The notes below the pieces were generated by a model that saw only the letters and a list, made by a program, of their open reading frames with translations, did no database searches and had not been told where the DNA came from. Of a stretch of DNA of 35,711 nt, positions 16,055 to 25,088 are shown piece after piece (the first letter of the stretch is position 1; every line of letters begins with the position of its first letter). This DNA comes from HKST-UBA85 sp035654775 (lineage in GTDB: Bacteria > Bacteroidota > Bacteroidia > Flavobacteriales > Flavobacteriaceae): contig DASRWB010000002.1 in NCBI GenBank assembly GCA_035654775.1, positions 1 to 35,711 of the forward strand. The letters run 5' to 3'. The position numbers and the translations under genes were made by a program.

Positions 16055-16849
16055 ATGCTTGAATTTTTACTTAGTCCGGACGCCATAATGGCATTATTAA
16101 CTCTGACTTTTTTAGAAATTATACTGGGGATTGACAATATTGTATTCATTTCTATTGCCGCCAATAAACTGCCTGAAGACAAGCGAGGCAAAATAACCAA
16201 TCTGGGGTTGTTTTTAGCAATGTTCCAGCGTATTGTGCTGCTTTTCTTTGTTTCTTTTTTAATTGGATTAAAAACACCTTTTTACACCATAAATCTGGAA
16301 TGGTTACACATTGCCATAAGTTGGCAAGCCATTATTTTATTTACCGGAGGATTGTTTTTGATATACAAAAGCACTTCAGAAATACAAGAAAAACTGGAAA
16401 CACCTGAGCATGATGAAGATCAAATGAAACATAAAAAAATAAAATCGGTTACTCAAGCCGTGATCCAAATACTTATTATTGATTTTATCTTTTCAATTGA
16501 TTCCATTTTAACCGCGGTTGGTATGACCAACGGGCTTCATCCTAACCCAAATTATGCTTTAGTCATTATGGTTATTGCCGTAGTAATTTCTATTATTATT
16601 ATGATTGCCTTTGCCAATCCTATCCGTAAGTTTATAGATACGCATCCCAGTATTCAAATTTTAGCCTTTGCTTTTTTGATAATGATTGGCTTTATGCTTA
16701 TTACCGAGGCTGCACATTTATCACATACCGAAATTTTCGGAACTACGGTTGGTGCCATCCCAAAAGGATATCTGTACTTTGCTATTGCATTTTCTTTGTT
16801 TGTAGAGTTTTTAAACTACAAAATGCAAAAGAAAAAGAAAGCAAACTAA
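16055..16849 (+). CDS. TerC-family integral membrane protein
   Basis: A 264-residue inner-membrane protein with about seven hydrophobic helices. The TerC signature occurs twice: FLEIILGIDNIVFISI at about 19-34 and IDFIFSIDSILTAVGM at about 143-158, each with the conserved Asp-Asn or Asp-Ser pair in the membrane. Members of the family have been linked to manganese export and to metal loading of exported enzymes. A short charged cytoplasmic loop (HDEDQMKHKK) separates the two halves. It follows the small lipoprotein gene by two bases. Its stop overlaps that of convergent parC by four bases. No yybP-ykoY-type riboswitch can be fitted upstream, since there is no leader. Confidence 0.92.
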   Translation: MLEFLLSPDAIMALLTLTFLEIILGIDNIVFISIAANKLPEDKRGKITNLGLFLAMFQRIVLLFFVSFLIGLKTPFYTINLEWLHIAISWQAIILFTGGLFLIYKSTSEIQEKLETPEHDEDQMKHKKIKSVTQAVIQILIIDFIFSIDSILTAVGMTNGLHPNPNYALVIMVIAVVISIIIMIAFANPIRKFIDTHPSIQILAFAFLIMIGFMLITEAAHLSHTEIFGTTVGAIPKGYLYFAIAFSLFVEFLNYKMQKKKKAN

Positions 16850-19467
16850 AACAGCGTTATCTGCCCATCATCAGAAGACGTTTTGTCTTCATCGGTATCT
16901 TGATCAGAAACAAGGGTTTCTTCATCCACGACTTCTATATCCACAGCAGGCGTCTCTTCCGGAGCTTCATAAGGTAACGAATCCAGTAAATTGATTTGGT
17001 TTACTTTGTCGGTGGTTAATTGGTTGCCCAAAGCTTTTATACCTTTAACAGCTATAAATTCTTCCAGATTTACCACAAGATTGTCCCTTCTGTCCTTATT
17101 GCGCTCTTTTGTAAATTCAACTTCAGCCATAGGCTTCCAGTCCGTAGAAACCAGTTCCAGTTGCGAGTTTGGATGTTCTGAAATAAAGGTTTCTTCTTTG
17201 TTTTCGTTTTCAATTAAAAAACGTTTTACAAAGTACCTTTCTTTCTCACCGTCATAATATATAGCCGAAATGGGTTTCTTGGGAATCCATTTTTCCAGCA
17301 CTATCATATCGTCATCAAAATGAGCTGTTAATTCCGGGATAATGGTTTTTACGGTTCCGGATTGATTAATTACAAGAATGCGGTCTTCGCCTCTAAACTC
17401 TCCTACAAGCTCTCCTCTACCATCCACATTTAAGCGTTGTACAGCATCGTCAAACCATATTTTACGGGGTTTTAAAGTAGACAGTCCTTTTTCTTTAAGT
17501 TCTATCCGCTTTACCGGATGTTTGGTCACTTTGTTTCCTTTGGAGTTTCTGCCTTTTATTAAAATATCCGCAAAATCAATATCCCATTTAAGCTTTTTTA
17601 TACTTCCTACCTGTCGCAAGAATACCGTAACTACTTCAGCTTCTCCGTTTGGATTTGCTGAAAAATACCAAACTTTAGACGACTTTGAGCCGGCTGTTAA
17701 GTCGTATTCTTTGTCTCTGGTAATAGCCGTTACGGCAAAACGCTTGATATACGAAGCTCCTTTGGCACCATCACGGTAAATCATGTTGTAAATAGTGCGC
17801 TTGTCTCCTTTTTTGAACACCGCAACATGGATGATGTCCTTGCCTACAAAGGTTTTGGCATCTACTTTAGTTACCATCATTTTGCCTTCGTTGGTAAAAA
17901 CGATAATGTCATCAATATCACTGCAGTCACATACATACTCGTCTTTTTTAAGCGAGGTTCCCACAAAACCTTCTTCTCTGTTGACGTACAGTTTTGTGTT
18001 TCTGATTACTACTTTTGTCGCGTCTACATCTTCAAACTGTCTTATTTCGGTAAGGCGTTCCCGGCCTTTTCCGTAATCGCGTTTTAACCTTTCAAAATAA
18101 GCAATGGCATAAGCTACCAAATTCGCTAAATGATGTTTTATTTCTGCTATTTGCGATTCTAACGCTTCTATTTTTTGCTGGGCTTTGTCAATATCAAATT
18201 TTGAAATTCGCTTTATTCTAATTTCGGTAAGACGAACGATATCTTCTTCTGTTATGGCCCGTTTTAGATGTTTGATATGAGGTTTCAGGCCGGTATCGAT
18301 AGCCGCAATAACGCCTTCCCAGGTTTCTTCTTCCTCAATATCCCTGTAAATTCTATTTTCAATAAAAATACGTTCCAAAGAAGCAAAATGCCATTGTTCT
18401 TCCAGTTCGTTGAGCTTTACTTCCAAATCGCTTTTAAGCAATTGTACGGTATTGTCGGTTGAACGCCTAAGCATTTCTGACACACCTATAAACAAGGGTT
18501 TGTTGTCTTCTATTACACAACCCAATGGCGATATTGAGGTTTCACAGCTGGTGAAAGCATAAAGGGCATCTATGGTTTTGTCAGGCGATAATCCGGAAGG
18601 CAAATGAATTACTATTTCTACTTCGGCCGCTGTATTGTCTTCAATTTTTTTAATTTTTATTTTGCCTTTATCGTTGGCTTTTAGAACAGATTCTATCAGC
18701 GATGTGGTGTTGGTTCCGAAAGGGATTTCGGTAATGACCAGGGTGTTTTTGTCTAGCTGCGATATTTTTGCTCGCACTCTTACTTTTCCGCCTCTGTTGC
18801 CGTCGTTGTAGTTTGAAAAATCAGCAATTCCGGCCGTGGGAAAGTCCGGTAGCAAAGTAAATCGTTTCCCTTTGAGGTGTTTAATTGATGCCTCAATGAG
18901 CTCAATGAAATTATGTGGAAGTATTTTAGTTGATAGTCCTACAGCAATACCTTCGGCGCCTTGTGCAAGAAGAAGTGGAAACATTACCGGTAAATGTACA
19001 GGCTCTTTTTTTCGACCATCATAAGAGGCTTGCCAATGGGTAATTTTTGGGTTGTAAATTACATCCAGAGCAAATTTAGAAAGACGTGCTTCAATATATC
19101 GCGGTGCCGCAGCGCCGTCACCGGTTAAAATATTTCCCCAGTTTCCTTGCGTGTCTATTAATAAATCCTTTTGGCCTATTTGTACCATGGCATCACCTAT
19201 ACTTGCATCGCCGTGCGGATGGTATTGCATGGTATGTCCTACTATGTTTGCTACTTTATTGTACCGGCCGTCATCCAGGTCTTTCATAGAGTGCATTATA
19301 CGGCGTTGCACCGGCTTAAAACCGTCTTCAATAGCCGGAACGGCTCGTTCTAAAATTACATACGAAGCATAGTCTAAAAACCAGTCTTTGTACATTCCCG
19401 TTACACGGGTAATGGTTTCCTGATTTTCATTGAATTCATTAATGGGTGTGTTGTTTTCTTCCGCCAT
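16846..19467 (-). CDS. parC: DNA topoisomerase IV subunit A
   Basis: An 873-residue type IIA topoisomerase subunit A that breaks and rejoins DNA. The N-terminal winged-helix domain contains the quinolone-region motif HPHGDASIGDAMV and the catalytic tyrosine in AAPRYIEAR. A long coiled-coil and C-gate segment follows (about 330-450), then a C-terminal domain without an evident GyrA box, which favours ParC over GyrA. The last ~40 residues are very acidic and end in QITLF, like a sliding-clamp binding motif. The position equivalent to E. coli GyrA Ser83 is Ala. The start overlaps the stop of the preceding small gene by one base (TAATG), and parE lies upstream, so all three genes are coupled. Confidence 0.92.
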   Translation of the reverse strand: MAEENNTPINEFNENQETITRVTGMYKDWFLDYASYVILERAVPAIEDGFKPVQRRIMHSMKDLDDGRYNKVANIVGHTMQYHPHGDASIGDAMVQIGQKDLLIDTQGNWGNILTGDGAAAPRYIEARLSKFALDVIYNPKITHWQASYDGRKKEPVHLPVMFPLLLAQGAEGIAVGLSTKILPHNFIELIEASIKHLKGKRFTLLPDFPTAGIADFSNYNDGNRGGKVRVRAKISQLDKNTLVITEIPFGTNTTSLIESVLKANDKGKIKIKKIEDNTAAEVEIVIHLPSGLSPDKTIDALYAFTSCETSISPLGCVIEDNKPLFIGVSEMLRRSTDNTVQLLKSDLEVKLNELEEQWHFASLERIFIENRIYRDIEEEETWEGVIAAIDTGLKPHIKHLKRAITEEDIVRLTEIRIKRISKFDIDKAQQKIEALESQIAEIKHHLANLVAYAIAYFERLKRDYGKGRERLTEIRQFEDVDATKVVIRNTKLYVNREEGFVGTSLKKDEYVCDCSDIDDIIVFTNEGKMMVTKVDAKTFVGKDIIHVAVFKKGDKRTIYNMIYRDGAKGASYIKRFAVTAITRDKEYDLTAGSKSSKVWYFSANPNGEAEVVTVFLRQVGSIKKLKWDIDFADILIKGRNSKGNKVTKHPVKRIELKEKGLSTLKPRKIWFDDAVQRLNVDGRGELVGEFRGEDRILVINQSGTVKTIIPELTAHFDDDMIVLEKWIPKKPISAIYYDGEKERYFVKRFLIENENKEETFISEHPNSQLELVSTDWKPMAEVEFTKERNKDRRDNLVVNLEEFIAVKGIKALGNQLTTDKVNQINLLDSLPYEAPEETPAVDIEVVDEETLVSDQDTDEDKTSSDDGQITLF

Positions 19468-19952
19468 TAAACAAGGTTATTTTTTTTATTTTCTTTAATC
19501 ATTTTACTTAATGATTGCTTTATGTATTTTCTTTTTTTTCTGGCTACCATAGTTACATTAAAGGTTTCTTTTCTATTGTTCCCTTTACTGTCTTTAATAT
19601 GTACCACGAGTGTTTTATAGAAAAAAACATTTAAAAACTTAAATCCTGTGAGGTTTTCTTTATAAAATTCTACTTTGTGTTCTCGGTAATTAAAATAATC
19701 TGCCAGCAACAAACCTCTGTTTATAATTACAACTTGCTGACCATCGCTGTCGTATTCAAAATATTTTGAAATTCGGTGCACAATAAAAAAAGCCAACACA
19801 AAAACCAAAAAAAGTATACTAAAAGTCAACAACAGATTTTTAGTTATATTTTGAAAGGCACTAAAAACGGTAGCCATGAGAATAGCCAATACAATAAGTA
19901 TAAAATATACTGAGATTATTACATTTTTTATTTTCTCGTTATTGGTTCGCAT
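19467..19952 (-). CDS. Hypothetical membrane protein between parE and parC
   Basis: A 161-residue protein of unknown function, placed between the two topoisomerase IV genes and overlapping both: 14 bases with parE and one base with parC. Two hydrophobic helices occur at about 11-31 and 38-58 (VIISVYFILIVLAILMATVF; LLLTFSILFLVFVLAFFIV). A soluble C-terminal part follows with alternating beta-like segments (QQVVIINRGLLL, VEFYKENLTGFKFL, TLVVHIKD), which may form a PH-like fold, and a Lys-rich end. The PH-like reading is only a guess from the pattern. The tight overlaps strongly support that it is translated. Confidence 0.78.
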   Translation of the reverse strand: MRTNNEKIKNVIISVYFILIVLAILMATVFSAFQNITKNLLLTFSILFLVFVLAFFIVHRISKYFEYDSDGQQVVIINRGLLLADYFNYREHKVEFYKENLTGFKFLNVFFYKTLVVHIKDSKGNNRKETFNVTMVARKKRKYIKQSLSKMIKENKKNNLV

Positions 19953-21807
19953 GAGGTTCTTCTACTATATCTAGTTCTACTTTAAGATTGTTTATAATAA
20001 AGTCCTGCCTGTTGGGTGTGTTTTTACCCATGTAAAATTCCAAAAGCTCTTCAATAGACATGTCTTTGTCCAGCATAACGGGATCCAGCCTTATATCATC
20101 TCCTATAAAATGTTTAAACTCATCCGGAGAGATTTCTCCAAGTCCTTTAAAACGGGTAATTTCCGGTTTGGGTTTTAGCTCTTCAATGGCATCATTTCGC
20201 TCTTGTTCTGAATAGCAATAAATGGTTTTCTTTTTATTTCGAACTCTGAATAAAGGCGTTTGCAGGATGTATAAATGTCCTTCTTTTATGAGCTCCGGAA
20301 AAAATTGCAGGAAAAACGTAATAAGCAACAGCCTTATATGCATTCCGTCTACATCGGCATCGGTGGCTATAACAATGTTGTTGTACCGAAGGTCTTCCAT
20401 GGACTCTTCTATGTTAAGTGCCGCTTGAAGCAGATTAAACTCTTCATTTTCATACACAATTTTTTTACTCATCCCGTAAGAGTTTAAGGGTTTCCCGCGT
20501 AAACTGAAAACGGCTTGCGTATTTACGTCTCTGGATTTGGTAATACTTCCTGAAGCCGAATCACCTTCGGTAATAAACAGCGTGGTTTCCAGTCTTCTAT
20601 CATTCTTCAAGTCGCCTAAATGAACCCGGCAATCACGAAGTTTTTTATTGTGTAAACTGGCTTTTTTGGCACGTTCTTTGGCCAATTTCCGAATTCCTGA
20701 AAGCTCTTTACGCTCGCGTTCTGCCTGAAGGATTTTACGCTGAATTTTTTCGGCGGTATTTGGATTTTTATGCAGGTAATTGTCCAGATGGGTTTTAATA
20801 AAATCGTTTATGTAGGTTCGTACCGTGGGTAAATCGCCGCCCATATCGGTTGAGCCTAGTTTCGTTTTGGTCTGACTTTCAAAAACGGGCTCCATGACTT
20901 TTATGGAAACTGCAGAAACTACAGATTTTCTAACATCTGAAGCTTCGTAGTTTTTTCCGTAGAACTCTCTTAGGGTTTTCACCAAAGCTTCTCTAAAGGC
21001 AGCTAAATGTGTTCCGCCTTGTGTGGTATTCTGCCCGTTCACAAACGAGTGATATTCTTCGCTGTATTGGGTTTTACTGTGGGTTATGGCTACTTCTATG
21101 TCGTCTCCTTTTAAATGAATAATAGGATACAGCATGTCCGACTCGTTTATGTTTTCGTTTAACAAATCCTTGAGTCCGTTTTCGCTGTAAAACTTTTCGC
21201 CATTGAACAAAATGGTCAACCCGGGATTGAGGTAAACATAGTTTTTAAGCAGTTTGCTTACATATTCATTTCTGAATTTGTAATTCTTAAAAATCTGCTC
21301 GTCGGGAATAAACGACACTTTGGTTCCTCTTCTTCTTGAGGTATCGTCTAGCAGTTCCTGATGGGTTAAATTCCCTTGTTCAAATTCTGCGGAGGCTGAT
21401 TTTCCGTCACGTGTTGATTCTACTCTAAAATAGTTGGAGAGTGCATTTACGGCTTTGGTTCCTACGCCATTCAAACCTACTGATTTTTTAAAGGCTTTAG
21501 AGTCGTACTTTCCTCCGGTATTCATTTTTGAAACTACGTCTACTACTTTTCCCAGCGGGATACCACGCCCGTAATCTCTGACAATTACCTTGTTTCCCTG
21601 AATGGATATTTCTATGGTTTTTCCGGCGCCCATGACATACTCGTCAATGGCATTGTCCAGTACTTCTTTTACCAGAATATAGATACCATCGTCCGGCGAA
21701 GAACCGTCACCAAGTTTTCCAATATACATTCCGGGACGCATTCGTATGTGTTCTTTCCAGTCTAACGAGCGTATGTTTTCTTCGGTATATTTGGTTTCTT
21801 GTGACAT
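19939..21807 (-). CDS. parE: DNA topoisomerase IV subunit B
   Basis: A 622-residue ATPase subunit of type IIA topoisomerase. The GHKL ATPase domain has the motifs EVLDNAIDEY (catalytic Glu and Mg-binding Asn), RDYGRGIP and GLNGVGTKAVNALS. The transducer domain has the QTKTKLG lysine loop. The TOPRIM domain carries ITEGDSASG and TDADVDGMHIR, with the acidic metal ligands. The length (~620) and the absence of an extra GyrB insertion fit ParE. It is first in a three-gene unit with the small membrane protein and parC; together ParC2ParE2 would decatenate daughter chromosomes. Its start is separated from ychF by the ychF terminator. Confidence 0.93.
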   Translation of the reverse strand: MSQETKYTEENIRSLDWKEHIRMRPGMYIGKLGDGSSPDDGIYILVKEVLDNAIDEYVMGAGKTIEISIQGNKVIVRDYGRGIPLGKVVDVVSKMNTGGKYDSKAFKKSVGLNGVGTKAVNALSNYFRVESTRDGKSASAEFEQGNLTHQELLDDTSRRRGTKVSFIPDEQIFKNYKFRNEYVSKLLKNYVYLNPGLTILFNGEKFYSENGLKDLLNENINESDMLYPIIHLKGDDIEVAITHSKTQYSEEYHSFVNGQNTTQGGTHLAAFREALVKTLREFYGKNYEASDVRKSVVSAVSIKVMEPVFESQTKTKLGSTDMGGDLPTVRTYINDFIKTHLDNYLHKNPNTAEKIQRKILQAERERKELSGIRKLAKERAKKASLHNKKLRDCRVHLGDLKNDRRLETTLFITEGDSASGSITKSRDVNTQAVFSLRGKPLNSYGMSKKIVYENEEFNLLQAALNIEESMEDLRYNNIVIATDADVDGMHIRLLLITFFLQFFPELIKEGHLYILQTPLFRVRNKKKTIYCYSEQERNDAIEELKPKPEITRFKGLGEISPDEFKHFIGDDIRLDPVMLDKDMSIEELLEFYMGKNTPNRQDFIINNLKVELDIVEEPHANQ

Positions 21808-21889
21808 GTATCAGTTCATTTTTGATAAGTGGCTAATATAAGGTTTCAACAGAAAAAATGAAATAAGGAAATTACAAAGTAATTAACAA

Positions 21890-21922
21890 TAAAAAAGCCA
21901 AGGTTGTTGAGAACATTGGCTT
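21890..21922 (-). terminator. Intrinsic terminator of ychF
   Basis: On the minus strand, AAGCCAA (21922-21916) pairs with TTGGCTT (21901-21895) around a 14-base loop, and the hairpin runs straight into a T-run (the A-run at 21891-21896 on the plus strand). It lies 21 bases after the ychF stop codon and separates it from parE. Confidence 0.75.
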
Positions 21923-21942
21923 GCATAATGTTTTTATCTAAG

Positions 21943-23037
21943 CTATACGTTGAAAAGAAAATGCATTACATCGCCGTCATTTACAATGTAATTTTTTCCT
22001 TCTACTCTCATTTTTCCGGCTTCTTTTACTTTGGTTTCGCTACCATAGGCTACATAGTCCTGAAAACTAATTACTTCGGCACGAATAAATCCTTTTTCAA
22101 AATCGGTATGAATAACTCCGGCAGCTTGTGGAGCAGTATCGCCAACCGTAATGGTCCACGCCCTTACTTCTTTTTTCCCGGCAGTAAAATAGGTTTGTTG
22201 TTTTAAAAGTTTGTAGGCCGCGCGAATCAGTTTTGACGAACCGGGTTCTTCCAAACCGATATCTTGTAAAAACAGCTGGCGTTCTTCAAAATCATCCAGT
22301 TCGTTTATATCGGCTTCAGTTGCTACAGCCAGCACCAGCACTTCTGCGTTTTCGTTTTTTACGGCTTCTTTTACTTGTTCTACATAAGCATTTCCGGAAA
22401 CCGCTGAGGCTTCGTCTACATTGCATACATACATTACCGGTTTGTCTGTAATGAGCTGCAGGGGTTTTACATATTCTAAATAGGTTTCGCTGTCAAAGGT
22501 CAATGCCCGTACCGAAGTACCGGTTTCCAAGCCTTGTTTTATTTTCAGCAACACAGCTTCTTCTTTTTGCGCTTCTTTGTTTCCGGTTTTGGCAGCTCTT
22601 TTTACCTTTTCCAGTTTTTTTTCTACGGTTTCCAAGTCTTTAAGTTGCAACTCTATATCTATGGTTTCTTTATCGCGAATAGGGTTTACTTTACCATCTA
22701 CGTGTACAATATTGTCATTGTCAAAGCAACGTAGCACATGCAAAATAGCATCTGTTTCTCTGATGTTTGCCAAAAATTGATTTCCTAAACCTTCGCCTTT
22801 GCTGGCGCCTTTTACCAATCCGGCTATATCTACTATTTCCACCGTAGCAGGAACAACGCGCTCCGGATTTACCAGTTCTTCCAGTTTTGACAGTCGCGGA
22901 TCGGGAACATTTACCACACCTATATTGGGCTCTATTGTACAAAACGGAAAGTTTGCACTTTGCGCTTTGGCATTTGACAAACAATTAAACAAAGTCGATT
23001 TTCCAACATTGGGCAATCCTACAATTCCGGCTTTCAT
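21943..23037 (-). CDS. ychF: Redox-regulated ATPase YchF (Obg-family)
   Basis: A 364-residue P-loop protein of the Obg/YchF family. The motifs are GLPNVGKST (Walker A/G1) at 7-15, G2/G3 region DIAGLVKGASKGEGLG, and VCNVDE in place of the GTPase NKxD motif, the change known to make YchF prefer ATP. A coiled-coil segment follows the G3 motif (LKDLETVEKKLEKVKRAA), and the TGS domain closes the protein (GFIRAEVISFQDYV; VNDGDVMHFLFNV). YchF binds ribosomes and affects translation and stress responses. On its strand TACATTTG at 23065-23058 is a good -7 element, 20 bases before the start, and a terminator follows the gene. Confidence 0.96.
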   Translation of the reverse strand: MKAGIVGLPNVGKSTLFNCLSNAKAQSANFPFCTIEPNIGVVNVPDPRLSKLEELVNPERVVPATVEIVDIAGLVKGASKGEGLGNQFLANIRETDAILHVLRCFDNDNIVHVDGKVNPIRDKETIDIELQLKDLETVEKKLEKVKRAAKTGNKEAQKEEAVLLKIKQGLETGTSVRALTFDSETYLEYVKPLQLITDKPVMYVCNVDEASAVSGNAYVEQVKEAVKNENAEVLVLAVATEADINELDDFEERQLFLQDIGLEEPGSSKLIRAAYKLLKQQTYFTAGKKEVRAWTITVGDTAPQAAGVIHTDFEKGFIRAEVISFQDYVAYGSETKVKEAGKMRVEGKNYIVNDGDVMHFLFNV

Positions 23038-23057
23038 ATCGTTGTATTTTAAGGGTG

Positions 23058-23115
23058 CAAATGTAATTATTTAATTCTTTTTTGCAGTAGTCTTTATAAA
23101 CCTTGTTTAAATTTG
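23058..23115. promoter_or_regulatory. Divergent -7 elements between ychF and the 23164 gene
   Basis: On the minus strand CAAATGTA (23058-23065) reads as TACATTTG in front of ychF. On the plus strand TAAATTTG (23108-23115), with TTTG at 23081-23084 (spacing 23), precedes the gene starting at 23164. Both match TAnnTTTG. The 126-base spacer holds no gene. Confidence 0.5.
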
Positions 23116-23163
23116 GGTAACAATTTTATTTTATATTCGTCTATTCTAAATAAAGCAGCATTC

Positions 23164-24642
23164 ATGAAATTAAATTATTACCTGACCTTTACTTTATGTC
23201 TTTCCTTTTTTTCTGTTTATTCTCAAAGCTATACTGCACGTTTAGTTGATTCTATTACCCAAAAACCCATCGCCTTTGCCACCGTACAAACCAGCGACCG
23301 TAAAGGTGTTATTTCCAACGACGACGGGTATTTTACGCTAAACCTTGAGGCTGCAGACAGCAAAACAATCACAATTTCCTGCATGGGTTACACCACAAAA
23401 GTGTATGATGCTGCACGGCTCTCTACCAATGCGGTTATTCTATTAAGCGAAAAAATAAATGAACTCGAAACCGTTTATGTCAATACCGAAAAGCCAAATA
23501 TTGACAGCATCATCAAACGGGTAAATCAAAACTTAAGTAAAAATTACAAGCACGACAATACGCAGTTTTCGGTTTTCCACAGAAGCACCAACAACATGGA
23601 TTTTGACCGACTGGATTTTGACATAGACAAAGCTTCAGGCATTCGGAAAACCAAATTAAAAGAAGCTAATAAAAGTCTGGATTCGCTGGCAAACACAGTA
23701 AAGAATAGTAAAATTGTAAGCTTTAAAGATTTTGCAGGAGAATACTATTTGGCCACCGCCAAAAAACCAAAATTTAAAGCCCACAAAGCCACTTTACTGG
23801 TCGATAAGGCCAAAGATTTTTCTTTGGAAAACGTAGAACAAAAAGGAAAAACCCTAATTCTAAAATACCTGGACACTACAAAAACCTATAAACTAAAATC
23901 CGGGTTGTTTAAAGTGGAAGACTCGCTTTCGCTAGCCGATGAAATGCAAAAAGAACAGGAAAACAAGCATGAGTTTACTATTGATAACCTAAAAAGTGAG
24001 GTAAGCAGTTTGCTGCATAAAACCTTTTTCAATCCGGAAAGTTTTATGCACAACCTGGTAAATCCCGATTGGTACACCTTTAGTCTTGAAGACATTACCT
24101 ATTACCAAAACGAACTTGTTTATGTAGTCCATTTTTCGCCTAAAAAAAGCAAGGCTAAATATTCCGGAACGCTCTATATTTCTGATGTTGATTACGGAGT
24201 TTTAAGAGCGGATTACCAATTTGCCAAAGGCAAACGGGGACAAAAATTTAACGTAAGATTGCTGCTAGGCATAAAATACATTGAAAACCACAAAAAAGGT
24301 ATTGTACTGTTCAACAAAGACACGCTCTATCAATACAAACCAAAGTATTTTTTTGAAGAACAAGGAAGATATATTTATGTTCACAGACCACTAAAATTCA
24401 AAGAAAACAGTCCCGAAAAAAACAAAGTAGCTTTTGATTTTCTCTTGGAAGGCAATGTCTATGACAAAAGCGAGTTGCTTATTATGGACACCCAAACCTT
24501 AACACCGCAACAATTTGACGCCGTAAAAGAAGAAAAAACCATACCCTATCAATACCTGAAAGCATACAATCCGGACTTATGGAAAGAGTTTAACGCCATT
24601 GAGCCTCTCGAAGAAATGAAACAGTTCAAAAGTGTGGAATAA
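23164..24642 (+). CDS. Exported protein with carboxypeptidase-regulatory-like domain
   Basis: The ATG at 23164 is chosen because it begins a clean signal peptide (MKLNYYLTFTLCLSFFSVYSQ). The frame also opens at a TTG at 23113, but that codon lies within a TAAATTTG promoter box. The mature protein (492 residues in all) starts with a CarboxypepD_reg-like beta-sandwich (about 21-105: YTARLVDSITQKPIAFATVQT, then ISCMGYTTKVYD) of the kind found on SusC-type receptors. No TonB plug or barrel follows; the rest is a long region with beta-strands that I cannot assign. Such proteins are common and uncharacterised in Flavobacteriaceae. A strong terminator follows. Confidence 0.82.
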   Translation: MKLNYYLTFTLCLSFFSVYSQSYTARLVDSITQKPIAFATVQTSDRKGVISNDDGYFTLNLEAADSKTITISCMGYTTKVYDAARLSTNAVILLSEKINELETVYVNTEKPNIDSIIKRVNQNLSKNYKHDNTQFSVFHRSTNNMDFDRLDFDIDKASGIRKTKLKEANKSLDSLANTVKNSKIVSFKDFAGEYYLATAKKPKFKAHKATLLVDKAKDFSLENVEQKGKTLILKYLDTTKTYKLKSGLFKVEDSLSLADEMQKEQENKHEFTIDNLKSEVSSLLHKTFFNPESFMHNLVNPDWYTFSLEDITYYQNELVYVVHFSPKKSKAKYSGTLYISDVDYGVLRADYQFAKGKRGQKFNVRLLLGIKYIENHKKGIVLFNKDTLYQYKPKYFFEEQGRYIYVHRPLKFKENSPEKNKVAFDFLLEGNVYDKSELLIMDTQTLTPQQFDAVKEEKTIPYQYLKAYNPDLWKEFNAIEPLEEMKQFKSVE

Positions 24643-24672
24643 AAAAACCGAGCTTTTCGCTCGGTTTTTTTT
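24641..24672. terminator. Bidirectional intrinsic terminator
   Basis: CCGAGC (24648-24653) and GCTCGG (24659-24664) form a perfect GC-rich stem with loop TTTTC, flanked by an A-run (24641-24647) and a T-run (24665-24672). The symmetric layout serves the plus-strand gene ending at 24642 and the convergent ferredoxin gene ending at 24673. Confidence 0.9.
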
Positions 24673-25023
24673 CTATTCTTTATGCATAAACTTTTGTTTA
24701 GACAAAAGGGTCTCTTCACTCTCTACATGGTTTTCATCAGGCACACAACAATCTACCGGACAAACCGCAGCACATTGTGGTTCTTCATGAAATCCCTTGC
24801 ACTCCGTACATTTATCGGGAACTATATAATATATTTCATCACTAATAGGTTCTTGAGCTTCTTCGGCATTGGCTTCCGTGCCATTAGGTAAAACAATGTT
24901 TCCGGTTAAGCTTGTTCCATCGGCATAACGCCAGTCGTCTGCTCCTTCATAAATCGCGGTATTGGGGCATTCTGGCTCACAGGCTCCACAGTTTATACAT
25001 TCGTCGGTTATTATAATTGCCAT
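24673..25023 (-). CDS. Ferredoxin with two [4Fe-4S] clusters
   Basis: A 116-residue small soluble electron carrier. The first cluster motif is CINCGACEPECP at about 10-21, the second CTECKGFHEEPQCAAVCP at about 73-90; the longer insertion between the second and third cysteines of the latter is typical of bacterial 7Fe/8Fe-type ferredoxins. The ~50-residue middle insert rich in Glu and Ala and the charged tail make it longer than clostridial ferredoxins. It is divergent from an acyl-CoA reductase gene with overlapping promoters, which may mean a shared role or only shared regulation. The redox partner is not evident. Confidence 0.93.
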   Translation of the reverse strand: MAIIITDECINCGACEPECPNTAIYEGADDWRYADGTSLTGNIVLPNGTEANAEEAQEPISDEIYYIVPDKCTECKGFHEEPQCAAVCPVDCCVPDENHVESEETLLSKQKFMHKE

Positions 25024-25084
25024 AGTAGTTGTTTTTTCTAACTTTGTAGGGCAAAAGTAAAGCCAAAAAAAGTGTTATACAAAT
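25017..25084. promoter_or_regulatory. Overlapping divergent promoters (ferredoxin / acyl-CoA reductase)
   Basis: Plus strand: TTG (25017-25019), 19 bases, then TAACTTTG (25039-25046), in front of the gene at 25089. Minus strand: TTTG (25083-25080), 20 bases, then TACTTTTG (25059-25052), in front of the ferredoxin start at 25023. Both fit the Bacteroidetes TTG/TAnnTTTG promoter with normal spacing, and the two cover the same ~65 bases. Confidence 0.7.
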
Positions 25085-25088
25085 TATA

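Noticed and set aside
16053..16060. Manganese riboswitch in front of terC
   Set aside because: The gap to the upstream lipoprotein gene is two bases and that gene appears leaderless, leaving no room for a riboswitch.
23113..23163. Upstream TTG start for the CarboxypepD-reg-like protein
   Set aside because: It overlaps the TAAATTTG promoter box and would bury the signal peptide; the ATG at 23164 begins it exactly.
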